The notes: generated by a model not told the origin, from the sequence alone. A stretch of 7,962 nucleotides of DNA from Ruminococcaceae bacterium UBA7135 (GCA_002492075.1 DKXD01000142.1:8921-16882), one strand, 5' to 3'; shown: positions 1 to 6,428, counted from the stretch's first letter. Made by a program: numbers and translations.

Positions 1-690
1 GCCGTGATAGCAGCGGCACTCCATTGCCGTGGCAAGCTCGTTGGCTCGCTTGAAGGAGCTTACGAACAGCGGCACAAGTATCGGGATAAGCGCCTTTGCC
101 TTTTGGATCAAATTGCCGCCCTCCAAATTCGCGCCGCGAGCCTTCTGCGCGGACATTATCTTGTCCGTTTCCTCGATAAGCGTAGGGATAAAGCGCAGCG
201 CTATCGTCATCATCATAGCAAGCTCGTGCACGGGGAAACGCACCTTTTTAAGCGGCGACAAAAGGCGCTCGATAGCGTCCGTAAGCATAATCGGCGAGGT
301 CGTGTATGTCAGCAGCGACATTCCCACAATAAGAGCCACTATCCTTATCACCATAAACAGCGAGGTTCGTATGCCCTCGGGGTAGATCGATATTATCCAC
401 CACTTAAACAGAGGCTCCTCGCCCTTGATAAACAGCAGATTAAGCACCAGCGTAAAGATCATCAGCGGCATTATGGGCTTTATGCTTTTCAATATCATAA
501 CAAGCTTCACGTTCGCCAGAACATAGCACATCACCATAAACAGCATAGCCGTAAGCAGCCCCGTAAAGCTCTGCGAAACGAACAATATCACCAAATACAA
601 AATATCCAGCAGCAGCTTCGCACGCGGGTCTAAGCGATGTATCACCGAATTTCCCGGAAAGTACTGCCCGATAGTAATATCCTTTATCAT
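1..690 (-). CDS. ecfT: EcfT, transmembrane coupling subunit of an ECF transporter (C-terminus cut by window edge)
   Basis: EcfT is the membrane protein that links the EcfA ATPases to an interchangeable substrate-binding S component in energy-coupling factor (vitamin or micronutrient) importers. 230 residues are visible; the family is usually about 265, so roughly 35 are lost off the left edge. Seen in the translation: the family N-terminal signature IHRLDPRAKLL (residues 17-27), hydrophobic segments near 26-45, 46-61, 72-88, 110-130 and 201-213, and the two Ala-Arg-Gly-type coupling motifs that contact the ATPases, ARG at 184-186 and AMECRCY at 222-228. The ATG at 690 is preceded by AAGGAG (695-700) at 4 nt, a clear ribosome site. 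It lies 97 bp downstream of the fused EcfA stop, on the same strand with no obvious new promoter, so it is probably co-transcribed with it. Confidence 0.95.
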   Translation of the reverse strand, partial: MIKDITIGQYFPGNSVIHRLDPRAKLLLDILYLVILFVSQSFTGLLTAMLFMVMCYVLANVKLVMILKSIKPIMPLMIFTLVLNLLFIKGEEPLFKWWIISIYPEGIRTSLFMVIRIVALIVGMSLLTYTTSPIMLTDAIERLLSPLKKVRFPVHELAMMMTIALRFIPTLIEETDKIMSAQKARGANLEGGNLIQKAKALIPILVPLFVSSFKRANELATAMECRCYHG

Positions 691-715
691 AATTCTCCTT
701 ATAGTTTATAGAAAA

Positions 716-787
716 TAGTTGTTAGCAGCCGGTTGTTGAGGTGGCTGCGGCACGGGCGTTAATAGCAACGCCGAAAACCAACAACTA
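716..787 (-). other. Structured intergenic element, potential RNA three-way junction
   Basis: The spacer between the ATPase stop and ecfT holds three perfect stems that nest without conflict. The outer stem pairs 716-723 (TAGTTGTT) with 780-787 (AACAACTA). Inside it, 725-730 (GCAGCC) pairs with 743-748 (GGCTGC) around a 12-nt loop, and 755-760 (GGCGTT) pairs with 767-772 (AACGCC) around a 6-nt loop. There is no U tract after it on either strand, so it does not look like an intrinsic terminator. It starts a few bases past the ecfA stop and ends 25 bases before the ecfT start. An mRNA processing or stability element, or a small dispersed repeat, are both possible. The pairing is directly visible; the function is unknown. 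Confidence 0.5.
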
Positions 788-791
788 ACGA

Positions 792-2552
792 TTATTCACC
801 GGCAACTAAACGTTGTATGCGCTCCGCCGCTCGTTTGACTGTGTACACATCGTTTCCGATATCTATTCCCTTTTCGAGCAGCTTATGCGACAACCGCGTT
901 ATCTGCGGCACGTCCAGACCGATAGCCGCAAGCTCGCTTGTCTGTTCAAAGACCTTGTCGGTCTCGTCATAGCAGAACAGCTTGCCCTTATTCATCACCA
1001 ACACCTTGCTCGCGAGCTTTACTATGTCCTCCATGGAGTGAGATACAAGCAGTATCGTCTTGCCCGACTGCTCGTGATACTGCTTTATAAGCCCGAGTAT
1101 CCTGTCGCGCCCTTTCGGGTCGAGACCCGCCGCCGGCTCGTCGAGTATCAGCACCTCGGGATCCATTGCCAGCACTCCCGCGAGAGCCACTCTGCGCTGC
1201 TGACCGCCCGACAGCTCGAACGGCGATTTTTCGAGCAGGTGCGTTATCCCCATGCTCTCCGCCGCGCGCTCGACCGTTTTGCTTATCTCCTCTTCGGAAA
1301 GCCCCATATTCTTCGGTCCGTAGGCTATGTCCTTCGCCACGGTGTCCTCAAACAGCTGATGCTCGGAATACTGGAACACCAGTCCGACCTTAAACCGTAT
1401 ATCGCGCAAATTCACGTCCTTGGAGTGTATATCGGCGCCGTCTATGAACACCGTGCCCTCGGTTGGCTTTATAAGACCGTTCAGATGCTGTATCAGCGTG
1501 GATTTGCCGCTGCCCGTATGCCCGATTATTCCCACGAATTCGCCTTTGGCAATGCTAAGCGTCACGTTATCCACAGCGGTTTTCTCAAACGGCGTTCCTA
1601 TGCTGTATTTATAGGTGACGTTTTCAAGCCTTGCGATCTCGTTCTGTTCCGCTTCGCGAACGGCTGTTTCCTCTCGGAATGCCTCGGTCTTTCGCTTTTT
1701 AAGCGGCAAAGCGGCTATCGCCTCCGCGCACTCGTCCTCAAAGATTATCTCATTGGAGATGTTCACGCCCTTAGCCCGCAGCATACAGCACAGCTCCGTC
1801 ACCTGCGGCACGTCCAACCCGACGCTGCGGAGCTTCTTTGCCTGCGCGAATATCTTTCGCGGCACGTCGTCCATAATGATACGCCCCTCGTCCATAACCA
1901 CAACGCGGTCGGCTTGGGCGGCTTCGTCCATATAGTGCGTAATGAGTATTACCGTTATGCCGTGCTCATGATTTAGCTGCTTTATCGTTTTCATCACCTC
2001 GCGCCGACCCTTAGGGTCGAGCATGGCGGTAGGCTCGTCCATAACGATACAGCGAGGCTGCATGGCGATTATCCCCGCAATGGCAACACGCTGCTTTTGT
2101 CCGCCCGAAAGCTGATGCGGCGCGTGCTCGCGGAAATCGTACATATCCACCTGCTTTAACGCGTCGTCCACGCGGCGGCGTATCTCTTTCGGCTCTATGC
2201 CGAGATTTTCGGGCGCGAACGCCACGTCCTCCTCGACTATTGTCGCGACTATCTGATTATCGGGGTTCTGAAACACCATTCCCACAGACTGCCGAATATC
2301 GTAAATACGATCCTCGTCCGCCGTATCAATGCCGCAAACCGTCACCTTGCCCTCTGTTGGGGTAAGAATCGCGTTAAAATGCTTGGCGAGCGTCGATTTG
2401 CCGCAGCCGTTGTGCCCCAGCACCGCCAGAAACTGCCCCTCGGGAATGTTCAAATCGATGTTTTTCAGCACCGAAACGCGCTCGGTAACTTCTCCGTTTT
2501 CATCCCGCGTTACATAATCAAAGCTTAAATTTTCGACCGATATAATGTCCAT
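792..2552 (-). CDS. ecfA: Fused EcfA1-EcfA2 double ATPase of an ECF transporter
   Basis: This protein hydrolyses ATP to power substrate uptake through EcfT and an S component, on the cytoplasmic face of the membrane. It has 586 residues, twice the usual EcfA length of about 280, and two complete ABC domains. Half 1 (about 1-275): Walker A GHNGCGKST (46-54), Q-loop Q95, LSGGQ (148-152), Walker B/D-loop DEPTAMLDP (172-180), H-loop H206. Half 2 (about 305-586): Walker A GHTGSGKST (344-352), Q-loop Q394, LSGGQ (447-451), DEPAAGLDP (471-479), H505. The MLDP versus AAGLDP signatures and FQYSEHQLFEDTV mark the halves as EcfA1-like and EcfA2-like. Each half carries the GLDVPQ C-terminal motif of EcfA. 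A charged linker (about 275-305) joins them. The reading frame is open in-frame to a TTG at 2582, but the ATG at 2552 has GAGGAAG at 2556-2562 and begins at the normal family N-terminus, so it was chosen. No catalytic residue appears lost. Confidence 0.93.
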   Translation of the reverse strand: MDIISVENLSFDYVTRDENGEVTERVSVLKNIDLNIPEGQFLAVLGHNGCGKSTLAKHFNAILTPTEGKVTVCGIDTADEDRIYDIRQSVGMVFQNPDNQIVATIVEEDVAFAPENLGIEPKEIRRRVDDALKQVDMYDFREHAPHQLSGGQKQRVAIAGIIAMQPRCIVMDEPTAMLDPKGRREVMKTIKQLNHEHGITVILITHYMDEAAQADRVVVMDEGRIIMDDVPRKIFAQAKKLRSVGLDVPQVTELCCMLRAKGVNISNEIIFEDECAEAIAALPLKKRKTEAFREETAVREAEQNEIARLENVTYKYSIGTPFEKTAVDNVTLSIAKGEFVGIIGHTGSGKSTLIQHLNGLIKPTEGTVFIDGADIHSKDVNLRDIRFKVGLVFQYSEHQLFEDTVAKDIAYGPKNMGLSEEEISKTVERAAESMGITHLLEKSPFELSGGQQRRVALAGVLAMDPEVLILDEPAAGLDPKGRDRILGLIKQYHEQSGKTILLVSHSMEDIVKLASKVLVMNKGKLFCYDETDKVFEQTSELAAIGLDVPQITRLSHKLLEKGIDIGNDVYTVKRAAERIQRLVAGE

Positions 2553-2555
2553 TGT

Positions 2556-2562
2556 CTTCCTC
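2556..2562 (-). promoter_or_regulatory. Ribosome binding site that fixes the ecfA start
   Basis: On the minus strand the sequence is GAGGAAG. The GAGG core ends 6 nt before the ATG at 2552. The alternative in-frame TTG at 2582 has no purine-rich site upstream, so the ATG start is preferred. Confidence 0.8.
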
Positions 2563-2605
2563 AAATTCTTTTGTTCCGTCAATATTCTACGAAGCGAACG
2601 CGTCT

Positions 2606-3073
2606 TTACCGCAGAAACGCCTCCGTCATATTTTGATTATCGTCTATATACACAAAGCCGCCGAAGTCCTCGTAAACCAACAACATATACGCGCCGTAAA
2701 AATACCAATCGTCATAGTCGTCCAAGAAATCGGAAAGCCTGCCCTTTACAAAAATCTCAAAAATCTCCTCAGACCCCACAAGCGAACAGAAATACGCCGT
2801 TCTTTCGCGCGTATCGACGCCTTTCGCGGAAAATACTCTGTGAGCGGGCAGCTTGTCGAAATCGAACCCGTCAAGTCCTCCCGGAAGCTCGTCGATAAGC
2901 TTTTTCAGGCGCTCGGAGGTATCGCGGTCGGCGAACACGTACTTTTGCGCGAAACCCGCTATCTCAGCGGACATCTCCGCTTTGACGCGCGATATTTCTT
3001 TCTCCAATGCACGTGCCTTGTACTTCTCCGAAAGCTCGGCTATGCGCTCTTGACGTTCGCTCCGATCAGTCAC
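2606..3073 (-). CDS. Unknown 155-residue acidic protein, first gene of the ecf operon
   Basis: I do not recognise this family. The N-terminal 45 residues are rich in Glu, Lys, Arg and Ala and look helical or coiled-coil (SERQERIAELSEKYKARALE at 5-24). The middle contains DELPGGLDGFDFDKLP. The C-terminal 45 residues are acidic and aromatic (LDDYDDWYFYGAYMLLVYED), resembling a small globular alpha/beta fold. There is no signal peptide and no convincing membrane segment. The start chosen is GTG at 3073, with GGAGGG at 3080-3085 and 6 nt spacing. Upstream in-frame codons reach 3127 but would lie over the promoter -10 box. The gene starts about 36 nt after the predicted transcription start and stops 53 nt before the ecfA ATG, so it is probably co-transcribed with the ECF ATPase. 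A link to transporter function is inferred only from position. Confidence 0.75.
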   Translation of the reverse strand: MTDRSERQERIAELSEKYKARALEKEISRVKAEMSAEIAGFAQKYVFADRDTSERLKKLIDELPGGLDGFDFDKLPAHRVFSAKGVDTRERTAYFCSLVGSEEIFEIFVKGRLSDFLDDYDDWYFYGAYMLLVYEDFGGFVYIDDNQNMTEAFLR

Positions 3074-3079
3074 AAAAAT

Positions 3080-3085
3080 CCCTCC
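3080..3085 (-). promoter_or_regulatory. Ribosome binding site that fixes a GTG start
   Basis: The minus-strand sequence GGAGGG lies 6 nt upstream of GTG at 3073. This strong site argues against the more upstream ATG codons of the same frame, which lie closer to or inside the promoter. Confidence 0.8.
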
Positions 3086-3110
3086 AAACGATGCACGCAT
3101 AATCATACAT

Positions 3111-3123
3111 TGTATATTATACA
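3111..3123. promoter_or_regulatory. Palindrome over the ecf-operon -10 box, possible operator
   Basis: TGTATA, a central T, then TATACA form a perfect 13-bp palindrome that covers the -10 box of the leftward promoter. A repressor bound here would block the ecf operon. The AT-rich composition of a promoter makes chance symmetry plausible, so the operator role is only a suggestion. Confidence 0.3.
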
Positions 3124-3144
3124 TCAAACCCGCCGATAAGTCAA
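3116..3144 (-). promoter_or_regulatory. Sigma-A promoter of the ecf operon
   Basis: Read on the minus strand: TTGACT (3144-3139), a 17-bp spacer, then TATAAT (3121-3116). Five of six bases match at -35 and all six at -10. Transcription should start near 3109 and give a leader of about 36 nt before the GTG of the 155-residue gene. Confidence 0.85.
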
Positions 3145-3272
3145 GTGAAAATGCGGTGAATTTTCGATATGCCCCGTTATCGTCAGCGTGCTTGCGGGAA
3201 TAACGCCGCGTGCTTCAAACGAAACTTGAAAGAATAAACAAATTTTACGTAATTTATTTAGCTAAAAAAACA
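3145..3272. other. Gene-free centre of the divergent intergenic region
   Basis: The gap between the divergent genes spans 3074-3440, and this part lies between the two promoters. No open frame with a ribosome site was seen. It holds a direct repeat of GCGTGCTT (3186-3193 and 3208-3215, exactly 22 bp apart, two DNA turns) and an inverted pair CGTTAT (3175-3180) / ATAACG (3200-3205). These may be regulator sites, but nothing in the window confirms that. Confidence 0.35.
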
Positions 3273-3301
3273 TTGCAATTAATTTAATTATGTGCTATAA
3301 T
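3273..3301 (+). promoter_or_regulatory. Extended -10 promoter of the PocR/EAL signalling operon
   Basis: A weak -35 TTGCAA (3273-3278) is followed by a 17-bp spacer and TATAAT (3296-3301), with an upstream TG at 3293-3294 that makes an extended -10. The upstream bases are A/T rich. Transcription should start near 3308, leaving a leader of about 130 nt before the ATG at 3441. Confidence 0.75.
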
Positions 3302-3335
3302 ATTATTGTATACGATTGTATATTACCGAATCTTC

Positions 3336-3359
3336 TATCAGTATAATTATCAGTATAAT
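3336..3359 (+). repeat. Perfect tandem duplication of a 12-bp unit in the leader
   Basis: TATCAGTATAAT occurs twice, head to tail, at 3336-3347 and 3348-3359. Each unit ends in a TATAAT hexamer, so the pair could be extra -10 boxes, a two-site operator, or a recent slippage product. It sits about 30-50 nt past the predicted transcription start. Confidence 0.7.
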
Positions 3360-3437
3360 GCGGTTTTACCGCCGACGGAAAAAATAAGAACCATTATCAT
3401 TGGCGAAAAGATAGATCGTAACTCCGAAAGGATCTGT
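3360..3437 (+). promoter_or_regulatory. Leader hairpins upstream of the pocR-domain gene
   Basis: GCGGT (3360-3364) and ACCGC (3368-3372) pair around a 3-nt loop. Near the start codon, AGATC (3413-3417) can pair with GATCT (3431-3435), placing most of the ribosome site AAAGGA (3427-3432) in or beside the loop. A shorter alternative, TCC-GAAA-GGA (3423-3432), has a GNRA-type loop and would pair part of the ribosome site. Accessibility control of translation is possible. I see no consensus of a known riboswitch, including the c-di-GMP classes. Confidence 0.3.
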
Positions 3438-3440
3438 GAT

Positions 3441-4700
3441 ATGAAAGATATTAAATTGACCGCTTTGATACCGCCCGATCTTCTGCAGCAATTCCAGGAC
3501 GGCTTCTCCGAGTTTACCGGTATGGCGTCATTGATAACCGATGAAAACGGCGTTCCCGTTACCATCGGCAGCGGATTTACCGACTTTTGCACTAACCTTA
3601 CCAGAAAATCCGCGATAGGCTGCAAACGCTGCGAGCAATGCGACAAAAACGGCGCGCTGGAGACATACCGCAACAAAAAGCCCACAGTCTACCGCTGCCA
3701 CGCGGGACTAATAGATTACGCCTCTCCCATAATAGTGAACGGAAAAGTGATAGGCAGCTTTATCGGCGGACAGGTGCGAACAGATCCCATTGACAGAGAA
3801 GCTATGACGGCAATCGCAAACGATATGCAGATAGACCCCGAGGTCTACATTTTCGCCGCCGAGAAAACAAAAATACTCCCCAAAAAGACCATCGAAAAAG
3901 CCGCGGAGTTCCTTTACGAAATGGCGCATATGCTGTCCGAGCTGGCGTATACCAACTACCTCGCGCTCACCCAAAGCCGCAAAATGGAAAACGCCGCGCG
4001 TTCACAGTCCGCATACATAATGGATATGAGCATCAATATGGAGAAGAACGTCAACGAGTGGATCTCCCTTGCAAAGGAAGCAGTCAGCAGCGGCAATAAA
4101 GACCTTATGGAAACCGCCATAAAGGGAATGATAAGCAAAAGCGGCGACGTCCGCTCCATAATAGGCGACACCGTTGATTATATACGAATGTCCGGCGGCG
4201 AGGTCGAGCTTAAAGAGACAGTATACTCCCCGCGGGAGCTTTTAATGCTTACGGCGGGAAACATAAAAAACACCGTCAAAGAAAAGGCGCTGTCGCTGAA
4301 TATCAAGATAGACGATACCGTGCCGCAGCATCTGTTGGGAGACCCCGGTAAGATAGGTCAGATACTCAACAAGATAATTATGGGCGCTATCGCGTATTCC
4401 GAAAGCCCCGCCATAATGATGAAAGCTCTTTGCCGAAAAGAATCGTATTCCTCCATAATGGATATTGAGATAATCATAAACGGCGCAAAAATTCCCCGTG
4501 AAGTGACGGACAACCTAAACGATTATTTTACGGGGCGTTCGGCGGACGACGTTATCGTCAGAAACGCGGGATCGTATTTATCGCCCTCGCTTACGGCGGC
4601 GCTTGCAAAGCGGATGTCGGGCAGGCTTGAAGCGGAAAACAATGAAAACGGCGAGTGTGCGTTCCAACTGAGCATACCGCAGCTTGAAGTCAGAGAGTAA
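3441..4700 (+). CDS. PocR-domain sensor fused to a degenerate histidine-kinase-like module
   Basis: Predicted cytoplasmic sensor of 419 residues with no membrane segment. Residues about 8-175 form a PocR domain, a PAS-related fold proposed to bind small hydrocarbon-type ligands. It has the family's cysteine pattern (C50, C61, C64, C67, C86 followed by H87) and the GLIDYASPIIVNGKVIGSFI core (89-108). Residues about 185-415 resemble DHp plus HATPase, but key residues are gone: the His of the H-box aligns with I198 (DMSINMEKNVN), the N-box Asn is replaced (ILNKIIMGAIAYSE, 308-321), no DxGxG is found, and the GTGLGL segment reads GSYLSPSL. The C-terminal strand pattern (RMSGRLEAENNENGE) is still kinase-like. 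It should therefore not autophosphorylate and may act by protein contact. The start is ATG 3441 with AAAGGA at 3427-3432; earlier in-frame codons lack a site. The c-di-GMP enzyme gene follows after 12 nt. Confidence 0.85.
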   Translation: MKDIKLTALIPPDLLQQFQDGFSEFTGMASLITDENGVPVTIGSGFTDFCTNLTRKSAIGCKRCEQCDKNGALETYRNKKPTVYRCHAGLIDYASPIIVNGKVIGSFIGGQVRTDPIDREAMTAIANDMQIDPEVYIFAAEKTKILPKKTIEKAAEFLYEMAHMLSELAYTNYLALTQSRKMENAARSQSAYIMDMSINMEKNVNEWISLAKEAVSSGNKDLMETAIKGMISKSGDVRSIIGDTVDYIRMSGGEVELKETVYSPRELLMLTAGNIKNTVKEKALSLNIKIDDTVPQHLLGDPGKIGQILNKIIMGAIAYSESPAIMMKALCRKESYSSIMDIEIIINGAKIPREVTDNLNDYFTGRSADDVIVRNAGSYLSPSLTAALAKRMSGRLEAENNENGECAFQLSIPQLEVRE

Positions 4701-4712
4701 AGAGGACATAAT

Positions 4713-6392
4713 ATGAGCTTTAATGCAGACGAATACTCCAAGGCGCTGAACAGTTTCATAATCAAGGGCGAACACATTTCCGATCTTCTGAGTTCCGACA
4801 TGACGGAGGCTCTCACCGATATTTGCCGTGTGCTGAGAGTGTCGAAGCTGTCCGCCGCATTATACGATACCCCCGCCCACGAGCAGCGCGGCGAGGGGCA
4901 AACGGCGGTGTTCTTTACGGACAGCGAGCCCGACCCCGAACGCTGTTTTGCGGTGCGCGAAATAACGGGCGGAGGTAACGTCGTGATATATCAAATGCTG
5001 CAAAAAACAGGTGACGAGGACTGGTCGGACGAGGATCGCGGCAGGCTTCTTGTGTTGGAAAAGCTGTTGTTTTCCTTTAACGGGCGTTCAAGAGTAATGC
5101 GTATGATAGACCGCCTCACCTTTTTCGATGAGGAAATGGGCATTAACAACCTAAAGTTCTTCCTGAAAACGGCAGGCTCCTATATCGCGGCGGAAAAGAT
5201 AGATCAATACGGCGTGTGTTATTTCAATCTGAAGCGCTTCTCCGTTATAAATCAGAATATAGGGCGTCCGCGCGGAACTGTCGTGATGAGAAGATTTATC
5301 TCCGATCTTGGCGCGAAGCTTACGGATGAAAGCGAGGTCGTCTGCCGTATCGGCGGCGACAACTTTATCGTGCTGTTTTTAAAATCTCACATCGATATCG
5401 TTATTGCACACCTCAACGGCACGGGCATAGTTTACGGCGACGAAAAAGACGACAACGTATTTGTATCGGCTTATGCGGGATTTTATATGCTCACCGCCGA
5501 CTGTCACTCTCCCTCGGAGATAATGGACAACGTAAGCATTGCGCTGAACGTTGCCAAAAACGTGATGAAAAGCAGCAGCGTGTTCTTTGACGAGAAGCTT
5601 AAAGAGAACCGCAACAATGTAAAGATGATAGAAAGCGCTTTCCCCGACGCTATCAAAAACAAGGAGTTCCGCGTCTATTATCAGCCGAAGGTGTATCTAA
5701 AGGACTACACCCTGCACGGCGCGGAGGCGCTCTGCCGCTGGTTCAAAAACGGCAGGATGATCCCCCCGGACGACTTTATTCCCGTGTTGGAGCAAAGCAA
5801 ATTGATATGCACCTTGGATTTCTATATGCTGGAACACACCTGCCGCGATATTCGCCGCTGGCTGGACGAGGGCAGACCCGTCGTTAAGGTGTCGGTAAAT
5901 CTTTCGCGCCGCAACCTCGGCGAATTGAACCTGTCGGAGCGCATTATTGCGTGTATAGACAAATATAACGTTCCGCACAAATTTATCGAGATAGAGCTTA
6001 CGGAAACCACCACCGACGTAAACTTCTCCGATCTGAAAAAAATCGTGTTCAGTCTGCGGGAGGCGGGCATAAGCACATCCATAGACGATTTCGGTATGGG
6101 CTATTCATCGCTGAACCTCATAAAAGAGCTGCCGTGGAACGTCCTCAAAATAGACAAAAGCTTTCTGCCCGACGAAAACGACCGCGCGTCCCAGAAATAT
6201 GTTATGCTGAAGCACATAATAGCGCTTGCGCAGGATATAGGGCTTGAATGTATCGTGGAGGGCGTGGAGTCCTCCGAGCACGTGCGGCTGCTAAAAGAAA
6301 ACAACTGCTTTATGGCGCAGGGCTTTTATTTCGACAGACCTATGCCCGTCGAGGACTTTGAACAGCGCCTGAACGAGCTGGCGGCGCATTGA
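4713..6392 (+). CDS. c-di-GMP phosphodiesterase with degenerate GGDEF and intact EAL domain
   Basis: 559 residues, predicted to hydrolyse c-di-GMP to pGpG in the cytoplasm. Residues 1-125 look GAF-like (weak; DWSDEDRGRLLVLEKLL near 103-119). Residues about 135-295 are a GGDEF domain that appears inactive: GGDNF (214-218) replaces GG(D/E)EF, the metal Asp of the LDxD strand is Asn (FNLKRF, 171-176), and the RxxD inhibitory site is absent (DESE). Residues about 305-550 are an EAL domain with E338-A339-L340 and R342, N396, E428 (ELTE), D458-D459 (DDFG), K479, E516 and E519 (VEGVE) and Q536 (QG), the set expected for activity. The degenerate GGDEF may still bind GTP as a regulatory site, as in other composite proteins. 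AGAGGA at 4701-4706 lies 6 nt before the ATG. It is translationally close to the PocR pseudokinase gene, its probable partner. No clear terminator follows. Confidence 0.93.
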   Translation: MSFNADEYSKALNSFIIKGEHISDLLSSDMTEALTDICRVLRVSKLSAALYDTPAHEQRGEGQTAVFFTDSEPDPERCFAVREITGGGNVVIYQMLQKTGDEDWSDEDRGRLLVLEKLLFSFNGRSRVMRMIDRLTFFDEEMGINNLKFFLKTAGSYIAAEKIDQYGVCYFNLKRFSVINQNIGRPRGTVVMRRFISDLGAKLTDESEVVCRIGGDNFIVLFLKSHIDIVIAHLNGTGIVYGDEKDDNVFVSAYAGFYMLTADCHSPSEIMDNVSIALNVAKNVMKSSSVFFDEKLKENRNNVKMIESAFPDAIKNKEFRVYYQPKVYLKDYTLHGAEALCRWFKNGRMIPPDDFIPVLEQSKLICTLDFYMLEHTCRDIRRWLDEGRPVVKVSVNLSRRNLGELNLSERIIACIDKYNVPHKFIEIELTETTTDVNFSDLKKIVFSLREAGISTSIDDFGMGYSSLNLIKELPWNVLKIDKSFLPDENDRASQKYVMLKHIIALAQDIGLECIVEGVESSEHVRLLKENNCFMAQGFYFDRPMPVEDFEQRLNELAAH

Positions 6393-6428
6393 TCTGACTA
6401 GGATCGTCTTCCTTTAGGAACATAACGC

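Noticed and set aside
4..633. Long plus-strand frame opposite ecfT
   Set aside because: Its product is low-complexity, rich in Lys, Arg, His and Gln with no domain; the opposite strand gives a clear EcfT with a ribosome site.
716..787. Insertion sequence or transposon end
   Set aside because: No transposase, no target-site duplication was seen, and the 72-nt element has only an 8-bp outer inverted repeat.
813..1976. 387-residue plus-strand frame opposite the EcfA fusion
   Set aside because: It is a shadow of the double ATPase, whose motifs are complete on the minus strand; no ribosome site or family match.
2553..2582. TTG start for the EcfA fusion, adding 10 residues
   Set aside because: No ribosome site precedes it and the extra residues are outside the family N-terminus; ATG at 2552 fits better.
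2552..3139. 195-residue plus-strand frame opposite the small ecf-operon gene
   Set aside because: The minus strand has a promoter, a strong ribosome site and operon spacing; this frame has none.
3306..3440. N-terminal extension of the PocR protein by 45 residues
   Set aside because: It begins at a TTG close to the predicted transcription start, lacks a ribosome site, and translates AT-rich leader and the tandem repeat.
3302..3440. c-di-GMP or other riboswitch in the leader of the signalling operon
   Set aside because: No conserved core of a known class is visible; only short hairpins are present.
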